DNA from: an uncultured Pseudomonas sp.
GTDB lineage: Bacteria; Pseudomonadota; Gammaproteobacteria; Pseudomonadales; Pseudomonadaceae
Direction: 5' to 3'
DNA: 64,000 nucleotides
Assembly (NCBI RefSeq): GCF_943846705.1
Contig: NZ_OX044366.1
Coordinates: 2,418,001 to 2,482,000, forward strand
The position numbers and the translations under genes are program-made. The notes below the pieces were generated by a model, which worked only from the letters and a program-made list of their open reading frames with translations, made no database searches and had not been told where the DNA came from. Positions 48,824-57,089 of the stretch are shown here, piece by piece; positions within the stretch are counted from its first letter, which is position 1, and every line of letters starts with the position of its first letter.

Positions 48824-49513
48824 ATGAACTATGTGAACAACTGGCTGCGGCCGATCACCCTCGGCGCTGCAGATACTTCGGCCGCCTTGGATTTACCCGA
48901 TGGCAGCTACCGCCTGTGCATCAGTGATGCCTCGGGCGCTCTATTTGAAGTGGTGGATGCGGTGGCTGTGAGCGGCACTGCCACACTGACGCGAGGGCTG
49001 GAAGGCACAACCGCGCAAGAGTGGCCAGCAGGCAGCTCGATCTATTGCTCGGTCACGGCCGGGATGCTGGCGGGCTTTGGCGGCTCAGAGCCGCTGCGGG
49101 GCAACGGCAGCCCTGCCGGGGTTGTCTTGGCTCCAGCAGGTGCGCACTACATTGATGATGAATACTTTGAGTTGTGGTTTTGCGTAGACAGCGGGGTTTA
49201 TGAAGGGGTTGAGTTTAGCGACTGGCACAAGGTCCAGTTCGCGGCGGGGGCCCCGCTTATATCTATAGGCCTCGGATTTAATGGCGGCGCGGCGGTCCCT
49301 GTCACCGAGGGCATTATGGCGGCCGGGGGCGTAGCCGAGTTCGGCCTGGGCGTTGGCACCATCCACACTAATGCCACGCTTACGACTGTAGGATCGTCGC
49401 GCAAACTCCCGGCCAGCGCCAGCCCTTATTACTACAAAGTCTGGGGCGACGATGACGGGTCGATGTTCTTTATGACCACCCCGCTGACGGTCTCCGAGCC
49501 GCCCGCCCCGTAA
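48824..49513 (+). CDS. Tail fibre or tip protein, 229 aa
   Basis: MNYVNNWLRPITLGAADT is typical of fibre N termini; the middle LTRGLEGTTAQEWPAGSSIY is a common phage fibre motif. The ATG at 48824 has AGGA at six bases; an in-frame ATG at 48818 lies within that site. The C-terminal part is Gly-rich and probably exposed. Confidence 0.72.
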   Translation: MNYVNNWLRPITLGAADTSAALDLPDGSYRLCISDASGALFEVVDAVAVSGTATLTRGLEGTTAQEWPAGSSIYCSVTAGMLAGFGGSEPLRGNGSPAGVVLAPAGAHYIDDEYFELWFCVDSGVYEGVEFSDWHKVQFAAGAPLISIGLGFNGGAAVPVTEGIMAAGGVAEFGLGVGTIHTNATLTTVGSSRKLPASASPYYYKVWGDDDGSMFFMTTPLTVSEPPAP

Positions 49514-49526
49514 CGCACACAGACCC

Positions 49527-49551
49527 AGCCCGCCACCGCGCGGGCTTTTTT
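49527..49551 (+). terminator. Terminator fused to the next ribosome site (4)
   Basis: AGCCCGCC-accgc-GCGGGCTTTTTT then ACGCCTGGAG, identical in layout to copy 3. Confidence 0.85.
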
Positions 49552-49566
49552 ACGCCTGGAGAATTT

Positions 49567-50148
49567 ATGCAGCCTGCTCGCCTAGACCTGCGCATCAATC
49601 AGGGGGCCACCCTGCGCAAGCCGCTGCTGCTGATGCAGCCGGCGTACCAGTACAAGCCCATCACCGCTATCCAGCAAAGCGCGCCGCTGCTGCTCACTGT
49701 TCCTGCCCATGGCCTAGTGGGTAGCTGGCCGATCTGGATCGAAGGCGTGACCGGATGGGGTGACTTGGGGCGCGACAAAGCCCGAGAGCCTTTCCGCTTG
49801 GCCAAGGTCATCGATGCAAACACCCTGGAGCTCAATAACATCAGCGGCATTGGGCGCACCGCCAGCGGCGGCCTAATTGTGTACCAGCCCCCGGTTGATC
49901 TGACCGGCTTTTCAGCTCGGATGATGATCCGCGACACGGCAGGAGCCTTGCTGCTTGAGCTGTCCATGGACAATGGACGGCTAGTCGCAGGCGATGGCCG
50001 CATCGTTATCACCCTGACCGCCGCAGAAACCGCCGCGATTACATGGACCAAAGGCCGCTATGACCTTGAGCTGACCATGAGCAATGGCGACGTAACGCGC
50101 TGGGCTGAAGGTGAGGTAGTGGTCAGCCAGGAGGTGACGCATGAGTGA
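49567..50148 (+). CDS. Tail fibre-region structural protein, 193 aa
   Basis: Beta-rich; contains VDLTGFSARMMIRDTAGALL, a pattern of phage fibre-linked proteins with a small immunoglobulin-like fold. Overlaps the next gene by eight bases. Confidence 0.6.
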   Translation: MQPARLDLRINQGATLRKPLLLMQPAYQYKPITAIQQSAPLLLTVPAHGLVGSWPIWIEGVTGWGDLGRDKAREPFRLAKVIDANTLELNNISGIGRTASGGLIVYQPPVDLTGFSARMMIRDTAGALLLELSMDNGRLVAGDGRIVITLTAAETAAITWTKGRYDLELTMSNGDVTRWAEGEVVVSQEVTHE

Positions 50149-50425
50149 CTGCCCGCGCGTACTGGTCACGGCTGAGGCGTTCGCCCTAGTTGTCGAGCCT
50201 GAGCATGCGCCGGCCGTGTTGGTAGCTGCTGGCGAGCAGGGTCCGGCTGGGCCGCAAGGTACTCCCGGCGCGCCTGGTGGTGGCTCTGGCGTCACCTATC
50301 TGCAGGACTACCCGCCACCCGCGCCGCTGGAAAATGAAACTTGGTACAACCCCCTGACCTTGCAACTGCAGGTCTACACCGCTGCCGGCTGGCAGCCTGT
50401 TTCGCCTGATGGCGGTTTCTTCTGA
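50141..50425 (+). CDS. Collagen-like fibre protein, 94 aa
   Basis: Contains the Gly-X-Y run GEQGPAGPQGTPGAPGGG near residues 32-49, a trimerising collagen-like stalk, between small globular ends. Probably a fibre shaft adaptor. Confidence 0.75.
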   Translation: MSDCPRVLVTAEAFALVVEPEHAPAVLVAAGEQGPAGPQGTPGAPGGGSGVTYLQDYPPPAPLENETWYNPLTLQLQVYTAAGWQPVSPDGGFF

Positions 50426-50435
50426 GGTAATACAC

Positions 50436-50900
50436 ATGGCTGACGTAATCCGCATCAAGCGCTCAAGCGCAACATCTGCCCCGGCTTCACTGGCTGCTGG
50501 CGAACTGGCCTACTCCGAGGTCAGTGGGTATCTGTACTACGGCCGTATCAGCGACGGCGCGCCCATCATCATCGGCGGCAAGGCGCTCAAGGATAAGCTC
50601 GACGGCCTGTCGTCTGCCGATCTGTCCGACTTCACGGCCGCTGTGGGCACCGTTGTAGCGGCTACCAGCATCAACGCGCTGAGCGATGTAGACACCACTG
50701 GCGCATCGAACGGCCAAGTTCTTGTCTACCGCAGCGGCACCTTCGTGATGGAAGCCATGGGCGGCAGCGGTGCGACTACTTTCGTCGCGCTCACTGATAC
50801 GCCGGCAAGCTTTACCGGTGCGGCTGGCCGCTTTGTAAAAGTAAACGCGGGCGGCACAGCGCTTGAGTTCGTGGATGGTATCGACGGCGGCACGTACTGA
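50436..50900 (+). CDS. Tail fibre protein with MTD-like N-terminal domain, 154 aa
   Basis: Starts MADVIRIKRSSATSAP, like the anchoring domain of several fibre/tropism proteins. A second copy of this domain begins the next gene. GAGG precedes the ATG. C-terminal part probably forms a small head domain. Confidence 0.7.
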   Translation: MADVIRIKRSSATSAPASLAAGELAYSEVSGYLYYGRISDGAPIIIGGKALKDKLDGLSSADLSDFTAAVGTVVAATSINALSDVDTTGASNGQVLVYRSGTFVMEAMGGSGATTFVALTDTPASFTGAAGRFVKVNAGGTALEFVDGIDGGTY

Positions 50901-50908
50901 GGTGATGT

Positions 50909-51622
50909 ATGGCTGACATTATCAAGCATAAGCGCTCAGCAACCGCCGCCGCTGTGCCCGCTGCTGGCCAGTTGTCGCTAGGTGAGCTGGCCATCAATAC
51001 CGCCGATGGCAAAGTTTACCTCAAGAAGTCAGACGGCTCGGTTGTCTTGCTGGGGGCTGACAAGGAGGGCGCGATTGCAGCCGGCACAACCGCCCAATAC
51101 TGGCGCGGCGATAAGACTTGGCAGGACTTGCCCACCGCTGTTCGTGCCGCCTTACTGACCGGCCTGTCTACCGCCTCAAGCGCAGACGTGGCCGCAACGG
51201 ATACGGTGCTGGCTGCGATTGGCAAGCTGCAAGCAACCGCCAGCCGTCTTCAGCTTGAGAAGGTAGCGCGCTCAGGGTTCGTTGGCACTGTGTCCCAGCT
51301 TGCCGGCGTGCCGACTGGGGCGATTATCGAGCGGGGCAGTAACGCTAATGGGTCTTACGTGCGGTATGCGGACGGGACACAAATTTGCGCTGCACTTACG
51401 CCGAGCATGTCCGCGTCAACGACCGGGGTGAGAACCGAGACGTTCCCGGCAGTATTTATCGCGACACCCTTTGTAGTGGTTACCCCCACCGGGGTGGCGC
51501 GGGCGGCTGCGAGCGAAGCTAATGACGTGCTTTATGATGCAACGACTACCACATGCGTAATTGCCAGCGGGCGCGGTGTTTCTACGCCTTTTACGTATAT
51601 GGCGTTCGGGAGGTGGTTCTAA
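50909..51622 (+). CDS. Tail fibre/receptor-binding protein, 237 aa
   Basis: N-terminal MADIIKHKRSATAAAVPA resembles that of the previous gene, so the pair probably arose by duplication. The C-terminal region (GSYVRYADGTQICAALTPSM to FTYMAFGRWF) is a receptor-binding head pattern seen in many siphophage fibres. Confidence 0.75.
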   Translation: MADIIKHKRSATAAAVPAAGQLSLGELAINTADGKVYLKKSDGSVVLLGADKEGAIAAGTTAQYWRGDKTWQDLPTAVRAALLTGLSTASSADVAATDTVLAAIGKLQATASRLQLEKVARSGFVGTVSQLAGVPTGAIIERGSNANGSYVRYADGTQICAALTPSMSASTTGVRTETFPAVFIATPFVVVTPTGVARAAASEANDVLYDATTTTCVIASGRGVSTPFTYMAFGRWF

Positions 51623-51927
51623 TGATTATTAAACTAAGCCCATTACGTCTGGACGAAGCACTAGAAGCCTCCGTTGCCGGTGATGTGATCACCCTTAACG
51701 GTCAAGCCTTCGACTTTACCCAGCTACCAGAGGGCGCAACCCTTCCCGCTGACGCTATCGACTCGGGGCATTTTGGTGGGCCTGTTGAGCGTATTAGCGG
51801 GGAGCTGCATTTGACCCTACGCCTGCCTCACGGGCCTAACCCTTCGCGGGCGGTGGCGTTTCCTGAGCCAGCCCATGTAACGCAAGACGGGCCGGTTAAA
51901 TTGCCGACTGATGAGGTGCCAGTATGA
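51622..51927 (+). CDS. Fibre-associated hypothetical protein, 101 aa
   Basis: Starts with TAATG overlap. MIIKLSPLRLDEALEASVAG is a pattern shared by small proteins placed after siphophage fibres. Function unknown; possibly a fibre assembly factor. Confidence 0.6.
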   Translation: MIIKLSPLRLDEALEASVAGDVITLNGQAFDFTQLPEGATLPADAIDSGHFGGPVERISGELHLTLRLPHGPNPSRAVAFPEPAHVTQDGPVKLPTDEVPV

Positions 51928-52259
51928 TTGATTGGAGCCAAGTAAAGACCGCAGAGGGCAAGCAGGCCGAGGCGGCAGTAGCGGCAAGGGGTGCATTCAA
52001 AGCCGCCCGCGCAGAGGCAGTTGCAGCTATCAAAGTCACTAGTTCTCTAGGTCGCACATTCGACGGCGGTGAAAAAGATACTGACCGCATGCTCAAACCC
52101 ATCGCCGTGCTGCAAGTTAAACCAGAAGGGACGACGCAGCCATGGGCGCTTGCTGATAACACTGTTGCCTTAGTGGCGCTGCCTGAGTTTCTTGAGGTGC
52201 TGGAGCTGGCAGGGCTGGAGCAAACACGTCTTTGGTTCCAGGCCGATGACCCGGCTTGA
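51924..52259 (+). CDS. Hypothetical tail fibre assembly-like protein, 111 aa
   Basis: Helical, Ala-rich with MIDWSQVKTAEGKQAEAAVA; resembles tail-fibre assembly accessory proteins (DUF4376-like). Overlaps the genes on both sides. Confidence 0.55.
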   Translation: MIDWSQVKTAEGKQAEAAVAARGAFKAARAEAVAAIKVTSSLGRTFDGGEKDTDRMLKPIAVLQVKPEGTTQPWALADNTVALVALPEFLEVLELAGLEQTRLWFQADDPA

Positions 52260-52521
52260 CCTCTACACGCCAAGCTATGGTCGTCGCGTGTACTGGCTTG
52301 GCGTATTGATTGCCCTCGACCAACTGGCCAACACCCTGTTAGCTGGCTACACCGACGAAACCCTGAGTAGTCGCGCCCACCGCTGCAACGCCAAACGCCG
52401 CTGGGCGATTGCTGAGAAGCTGATCGATACCCTGTTCTGGTTCGACCGCCAAGGCGATCTGCGCCACTGCGAACTGGCCTACCTAGGCGAGCTAGCCCGC
52501 GAGCACTTCCCCCAAGCTTAG
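52246..52521 (+). CDS. Hypothetical phage protein, 91 aa
   Basis: ATG 52246 inside the end of the previous gene. The sequence RVYWLGVLIALDQLANTLLA is common to small proteins placed before lysis genes in pseudomonad phages. Function unknown. Confidence 0.6.
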   Translation: MTRLDLYTPSYGRRVYWLGVLIALDQLANTLLAGYTDETLSSRAHRCNAKRRWAIAEKLIDTLFWFDRQGDLRHCELAYLGELAREHFPQA

Positions 52522-52541
52522 CCGTCAATAGAAATTTAATC

Positions 52542-52564
52542 GCCCGCCAAGTGCGGGCTTTTTT
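52542..52564 (+). terminator. Terminator fused to the next ribosome site (5)
   Basis: GCCCGC-caagt-GCGGGCTTTTTT, then ATGCCTGGAG before the endolysin. Confidence 0.85.
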
Positions 52565-52580
52565 ATGCCTGGAGAAAAGT

Positions 52581-52964
52581 ATGCCCTATCGACTTAGCCG
52601 CAGAAGCCTTGAGCGTCTGCAGCGCGTGCACCCTGACCTAGTGCGGGTTGTCATGCGCGCGATTGAGATCACCGAAGTGGACTTCGGCATCACCGAAGGC
52701 GTGCGAACTATCGAGAAGCAGCGCGAATACTTCGCCAAGGGCGCAAGCAAGACGATGAACAGCCGTCACCTTACCGGGCACGCCGTTGACTTGGTTGCGT
52801 ATATCGGTGCTGAGGTGCGCTGGGACTGGCCGCTCTATCACAAGCTCGCCGCAGCCATGAAGGCAGCCGCAAAGGAGCTGGACGTTGCCATTGTCTGGGG
52901 CGGCGACTGGGTTTCATTCAAGGACGGCCCGCACTTTGAGCTTGATCGCAGGGTTTACCCATGA
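52581..52964 (+). CDS. Endolysin, L-alanyl-D-glutamate peptidase (M15 family)
   Basis: 127 residues with the zinc motif SRHLTGHAVDL (H63/H67, D70) and the third ligand His in DGPHFEL. Cuts peptidoglycan cross-links at the end of infection. There is no signal, so it needs the holin at 30193 for access to the cell wall. ATG follows GGAG of the terminator cassette. Confidence 0.9.
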   Translation: MPYRLSRRSLERLQRVHPDLVRVVMRAIEITEVDFGITEGVRTIEKQREYFAKGASKTMNSRHLTGHAVDLVAYIGAEVRWDWPLYHKLAAAMKAAAKELDVAIVWGGDWVSFKDGPHFELDRRVYP

Positions 52965-53473
52965 CCTGGCTGAGGCTGGTCCCGGCTTGGGCGTACTGGC
53001 TGCTGGCGTTGCTGATTGTGGCTGGTGTGCAGCAGGTGCGGGTTAGTGGCGCGCAAGTGAAGGCGTCCGGCGCTGTCTCTGAGCTGGCCAGCTACCGGGC
53101 CGAGGTCAGCGAGCGTGACCGGCTTGCAACACTGGCCGCCCTTCAAGAAACCAAACGCCGCATGACGGTGAGCGAAGAGGTGCAGAAAGATGCCGAACAA
53201 CAGATTGAAACTGCGCTGGCTGATGCTGCTCGGGCTGGCACTGCTCTTGAGCGGTTGCAGCAACGTCTCGACCTTGCCGAACGTCGCAGCCGAGCAGCAG
53301 GCAATACCATCACTGCCCAGCTCAGCCAGGCAGCAGAAGCCGAAGCCAGAGTGCGTACCGAGCTGCTCGGCCGGCTTGGAGCGTTGGCTCAACTCTATGC
53401 TGCAGAAGCCGACGACCGAGGAATAAGAGGGCGCGCGTGTGAGCGTCAGTATGAATCGTTAAGTGGTGGGTGA
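52961..53473 (+). CDS. Rz: Spanin Rz-like inner-membrane subunit (DUF2514 type)
   Basis: 170 residues: an N-terminal membrane helix (about 9-25) followed by a long periplasmic coiled coil. It overlaps the endolysin by four bases. The outer subunit is nested within it. Confidence 0.82.
   Translation: MTWLRLVPAWAYWLLALLIVAGVQQVRVSGAQVKASGAVSELASYRAEVSERDRLATLAALQETKRRMTVSEEVQKDAEQQIETALADAARAGTALERLQQRLDLAERRSRAAGNTITAQLSQAAEAEARVRTELLGRLGALAQLYAAEADDRGIRGRACERQYESLSGG
53190..53426 (+). CDS. Rz1: Spanin Rz1-like outer-membrane lipoprotein, nested in Rz
   Basis: 78 residues wholly inside Rz in another frame. Lipobox LLLSGC gives acylated C23 after a basic/hydrophobic signal; the mature chain is Pro/Ser-rich. 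The nested arrangement is the classic lambda Rz/Rz1 pattern. Confidence 0.82.
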   Translation: MPNNRLKLRWLMLLGLALLLSGCSNVSTLPNVAAEQQAIPSLPSSARQQKPKPECVPSCSAGLERWLNSMLQKPTTEE

Positions 53474-53503
53474 GCTTGACCAGAACGGTCGGTGATTGCG
53501 GTT

Positions 53504-53518
53504 AAATCCTCCCCAAAA
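53504..53518. repeat. Integrase arm-type repeat, P side
   Basis: AAATCCTCCCCAAAA, exact copy of 13105-13119, about 120 bases inside the attR core. Confidence 0.6.
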
Positions 53519-53561
53519 CACAACCGTAAGTGTTTGATTTTATTGGGGCGGGAATTCGTGC

Positions 53562-53588
53562 AAAGCGCCCCATGGCGGGGCGCTTTTT
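53562..53588. terminator. Terminator at the right end of the prophage
   Basis: AAAGCGCCCC-at-GGGGCGCTTTTTA, a strong stem with A and T runs on its two sides. It ends the late operon after the spanins and could also stop leftward readthrough from dapC. Confidence 0.85.
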
Positions 53589-53630
53589 ATTGCGCAAGCC
53601 ATTGATACAAAAGGGCTTTACCGCTTTTGC

Positions 53631-53672
53631 TTATGCATCCCAGGCTTTGATGCCAAACAGGGTTTTGCTCAT
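53631..53672 (-). pseudogene. Stranded original 5' end of the arsC-family gene
   Basis: On the minus strand ATG starts M-S-K-T-L-F-G-I-K-A-W-D-A and then meets TAA, 14 codons in all. The ATG overlaps the dapC stop as ATGA, showing it is the old coupled start of the host gene now cut off by the prophage. The 14-bp att core lies within it. Confidence 0.88.
53641..53654. repeat. attR core (14-bp direct repeat)
   Basis: CAGGCTTTGATGCC, identical to 13033-13046, marking the right junction within the old arsC-family start. Confidence 0.88.
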
Positions 53673-54871
53673 GCGTCGAGGCCCTTCACAAAATCACGGA
53701 TACGCTCAGCGGCGGCCACGCATTCGGCCAATGGGGCGACCAGTGCCATGCGCACGCGATTGGCGCCTGGATTATGCCCATTGACGCTGCGCGACAGGTA
53801 GGAACCGGGCACTACGGTGACATGTTCGCGGGCAAACAGCTCGCGGGTAAATGTTTCATCGTCTATCGGCGTTCTCGCCCACAGGTAGAACCCGCCGTCC
53901 GGGCGTTGTACATCGAGTACGTCGTGAAGAATTGCCAGCACCGCGTCAAATTTTTCGCGGTACAGCTCGCGGTTAGCCCGGACGTGCTCTTCATCGCTCC
54001 AGGCGGCCGCGCTGGCCAGCTGGGTTTGCACCGGCATGGCGCAGCCGTGATAGGTACGGTACAGCAGGAAAGATTTCAGAATGGCGGCGTCGCCGGCGAC
54101 AAAACCCGAACGCAGGCCTGGCAGATTGGAGCGCTTGGACAGACTGTGAAACACCACGCAGCGCGCAAAGTCATGCCGGCCCAGTTCGGCGCAGGCCGTG
54201 AGCAAGCCGGCTGGCGGATTGCTTTCGTCGAAGTACAGCTCGCTGTAGCACTCGTCGGCGGCGATCACGAAGTCGAATTTGTCGGCCAGGGCGATCAATT
54301 TTTTCAGCGTTTGCAGCGGGATCAGCGCGCCGGTCGGGTTGCCGGGCGAGCAGAGAAAGAGAATCTGGCAGCGCTGCCAGACGTCATCGCTGACCGCCTC
54401 GAAATCCGGGTTGAAGCCATGTTCTTCCAGGCACGGCAGGTAGTACGGCTGTGCGCCGGCAAGCAGGGCTGCACCTTCATAGATCTGATAGAACGGGTTG
54501 GGGCTGACCACCAAACATTCGACATCACGCTGTACCACGGTTTGGGTAAAGGCAAACAGCGCCTCGCGGGTGCCGTTGACCGGCAGCACATGGCGCGCCG
54601 GGTCGAGCATCCCGACCGGTAGGTTGAAGCGGCGGCTGCACCAGGCGGCAATGGCTTCGCGCAGCGCCGGGATGCCCAGGGTGGTTGGGTACACCGCGAG
54701 CTGATCGAGATTGGCACTGAGGGCGGCGGCGACAAAGTCCGGCGAGCGGTGCTTGGGCTCGCCAATCGACAGGGCAATCGGCTTTTTGCCGGCCGGCGCT
54801 GTGGTGCTGCCGAGCAGGGCGCGCAACTTCTCAAAAGGGTAGGGCTGTAAATGGGCGAGGGCGTGGTTCAT
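53669..54871 (-). CDS. dapC: N-succinyldiaminopimelate aminotransferase DapC
   Basis: PLP aminotransferase converting N-succinyl-2-amino-6-ketopimelate to N-succinyl-L,L-DAP. 400 residues; the fold-type I features are visible (SPGNPTGALIP, and the PLP lysine in FHSLSKRSNLPGLRSGF). Formerly followed directly by the arsC-family gene and dapD. Confidence 0.93.
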   Translation of the reverse strand: MNHALAHLQPYPFEKLRALLGSTTAPAGKKPIALSIGEPKHRSPDFVAAALSANLDQLAVYPTTLGIPALREAIAAWCSRRFNLPVGMLDPARHVLPVNGTREALFAFTQTVVQRDVECLVVSPNPFYQIYEGAALLAGAQPYYLPCLEEHGFNPDFEAVSDDVWQRCQILFLCSPGNPTGALIPLQTLKKLIALADKFDFVIAADECYSELYFDESNPPAGLLTACAELGRHDFARCVVFHSLSKRSNLPGLRSGFVAGDAAILKSFLLYRTYHGCAMPVQTQLASAAAWSDEEHVRANRELYREKFDAVLAILHDVLDVQRPDGGFYLWARTPIDDETFTRELFAREHVTVVPGSYLSRSVNGHNPGANRVRMALVAPLAECVAAAERIRDFVKGLDA

Positions 54872-55146
54872 GACAGATCGCTACTGGAATACTTAAAAGG
54901 TCGCGACACTAGCACGTTAAGACGCATTTAGAGAATTCTGTGGGGTTGATTTACGGCTTAATCCTCCGCCGCCATGGCGGCGCTGCGGCCTCAGCCTGAA
55001 CCAACAGATGACGCGGCAGCTTGCCGTGGCTCATGCGGGCGTGTAGTCGCTGTTTTTTTCAGTGAACGCCCTGAGCTTTGGGCCGACAGTCGGTTACCGG
55101 ACAAAGAGCCGGGCGGCGATTGTGGGTCAGCTAAACGAGAGTATTA
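54872..55146. other. Divergent intergenic region, dapC / chemoreceptor
   Basis: 275 bases hold the promoters of dapC (left) and of the chemoreceptor gene (right), neither clearly readable. A GC-rich hairpin CCGCCGCCATGGCGGCG lies near 54966. No gene seen. Confidence 0.5.
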
Positions 55147-57039
55147 ATGCGCAACCTAAAATTCAGTCACAAGATCATGCTGGCTGCGTCGTTGGTGGTG
55201 ATTGCGGCCTTCGCCTCATTCGCCTTGTACAACGACTATATGCAACGCAACGCCATTCGTGAAAACCTCGAAAACTACCTGCGCGACATGGGCAATGTCT
55301 CGGCGGGCAATATTCAGCACTGGCTCAATGGTCGCGTTCTGCTGCTCGACTCGCTTGGCGAAACGGTGGAGGACAGCAGTGATGCCGCCGCGCTGAGCAG
55401 AAGTCTTGAACACCGCAGTATTGCCTCGTCCTTTTTATACGCCTACCTGGGTGAAACGGACGGCACCTATACCCAGTCGCCGTCCAGTGACTTGCCGGCT
55501 GGTTATGACCCACGTCAGCGGCCCTGGTACAAAATGGCCCAGACTGGTTCTGGCGTCGGCCTGACCGCACCTTATCTGGCGGCTGACCCGCGCGATGGCT
55601 TGTTGATCACCATTACCCGTGCGGTGCGTCGTAATGGCGCGTTGGTCGGGGTGGTGGGCGGCGACCTGAAACTGGAAACCATCGACAACATCCTCAGTTC
55701 GCTGGACCTTGGGGGCTTGGGTTATGCCTTCCTGGTCGACGACAAAGGCACTGTGCTGGTTCATTCGAACCGCGAGCAGGTGCTCAAGGGCCTGGGTGAA
55801 CTGTTCCCTGGTAGCCAGCCGACGCTGAGCAATACCCTGCAGGATGTGCAAGCGGCCGATGGCTCCGCGCGGATAGTCACCTTTATTCCCGTACAAGACC
55901 TGCAGGGCGTGCGTTGGTATGTCGGCCTGTCAGTCGACAAGAGCAAGGCCTATGCCGCGCTGCAGAAGTTCCGCCTGTCGGCGTTGATGGTGATGGTGAT
56001 TGGTGTCGCGGCGATTTTGTTGCTGCTCGGGCTGCTGATTCGCTTTCTGTTGCAGCCGCTGCATGTGATGAGCCGCGCCATGGGCGATATCGCTCAAGGT
56101 GAGGGGGATTTGACCCGGCGTTTGCAGGTGGGTTCGCAGGATGAGTTTGGTGAGCTGGCAGTGGCATTCAACCGCTTTGTTGAGCGGATTCACGAGTCGA
56201 TCCGTGAAGTGGCGTCCACCACCAGCGCTGTGCATGAACGCGTGCGCACCGTGGTGGCGGCATCCAATGCCTCGATGAATAACTCCAGCGAACAGGCGGC
56301 GCGCACCGACAGCGTGGCGGCGGCCATTAACGAGCTGGGCGCTGCTGCGCAGGAGATCGCGCGTAACGCCGCCGATGCCTCCAGTCAGGCCAGTGACGCC
56401 CGCCAAGGTGCCGAGAACGGTCAGCAAATGGTCGAAAAAACCCTAGGCGCGATGAGTGATTTGTCGAGCAAGATCGAGGTGGCTGGCTCGCACATCGAAA
56501 CCCTGAGCCAGAAGAGCAACGACATCGGCCAGATTCTTGATGTGATCAAGGGCATCTCCGAGCAAACCAATTTGTTGGCCCTTAACGCGGCCATTGAGGC
56601 TGCGCGTGCCGGCGAGGCAGGGCGCGGTTTTGCCGTGGTGGCGGACGAGGTGCGTAACCTGGCGCAGCGTACCCAGAGTTCGGCGCAGGAAATTCAGCAG
56701 ATGATTGAGCAGCTACAGACGGGCGCTCAGGACGCGGTGAACACCATGCTGGAAAGCCGCCGCTTCAGTGATGACAGCGTGCGTATCGGCAAGCAAGCCG
56801 GGGACAACCTGCAAAGCGTGACACTGCGCATTGCCGAGATTGATGGCATGAACCAGTCGGTGGCCACCGCGACCGAGGAGCAAACCTCGGTGGTCGAAAA
56901 CCTCAACATGGATATCACCGAGATCAACGTGCTGAACCAGGATGGTGTGCGTAACTTGGAAGCCAGTTTGCGGGCCTGTACTGAGCTCGATCAGCAGGCC
57001 GGGCGACTCAAACAGTTGGTGGACAGCTTCCGCATCTAA
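55147..57039 (+). CDS. Methyl-accepting chemotaxis protein with dCache sensor
   Basis: 630 residues: membrane helix 8-28, periplasmic double Cache sensor (about 35-270; LDSLGETVEDSSDAAAL, YDPRQRPWYKMAQ typical of dCache), second membrane helix about 276-301, HAMP 300-352, and a signalling hairpin with the conserved tip ISEQTNLLALNAAIEAARAG. Ligand unknown; DPRQRPWYKMA is common to amino-acid sensors but not decisive. Confidence 0.93.
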   Translation: MRNLKFSHKIMLAASLVVIAAFASFALYNDYMQRNAIRENLENYLRDMGNVSAGNIQHWLNGRVLLLDSLGETVEDSSDAAALSRSLEHRSIASSFLYAYLGETDGTYTQSPSSDLPAGYDPRQRPWYKMAQTGSGVGLTAPYLAADPRDGLLITITRAVRRNGALVGVVGGDLKLETIDNILSSLDLGGLGYAFLVDDKGTVLVHSNREQVLKGLGELFPGSQPTLSNTLQDVQAADGSARIVTFIPVQDLQGVRWYVGLSVDKSKAYAALQKFRLSALMVMVIGVAAILLLLGLLIRFLLQPLHVMSRAMGDIAQGEGDLTRRLQVGSQDEFGELAVAFNRFVERIHESIREVASTTSAVHERVRTVVAASNASMNNSSEQAARTDSVAAAINELGAAAQEIARNAADASSQASDARQGAENGQQMVEKTLGAMSDLSSKIEVAGSHIETLSQKSNDIGQILDVIKGISEQTNLLALNAAIEAARAGEAGRGFAVVADEVRNLAQRTQSSAQEIQQMIEQLQTGAQDAVNTMLESRRFSDDSVRIGKQAGDNLQSVTLRIAEIDGMNQSVATATEEQTSVVENLNMDITEINVLNQDGVRNLEASLRACTELDQQAGRLKQLVDSFRI

Positions 57040-57089
57040 GTCGTGGGGCGCCTGAGGCGGGGTGTTCCCGGTCTCAGGCGTGCGGTGGA

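Larger units (their letters stand above)
13033..53654. mobile_element. Complete lambdoid-organised siphophage prophage, about 40.6 kb
   Basis: Bounded by the 14-bp repeat CAGGCTTTGATGCC at both ends. It carries every expected module: int/xis, immunity, replication, late regulator, lysis, cos-type terminase with HNH, HK97-fold head, long non-contractile tail (tape measure of 704 residues) and fibres. I found no broken essential phage gene, so it may be inducible. It is inserted in the 5' end of an arsC-family gene and not in a tRNA. Confidence 0.93.

Noticed and set aside
13033..53654. tRNA gene as attachment site
   Set aside because: No tRNA-like cloverleaf at either junction; the repeat is in a protein-coding gene.
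53631..53672. Functional 13-residue peptide
   Set aside because: It matches the start of the arsC-family gene and stops exactly after the att core; a remnant is the simpler reading.
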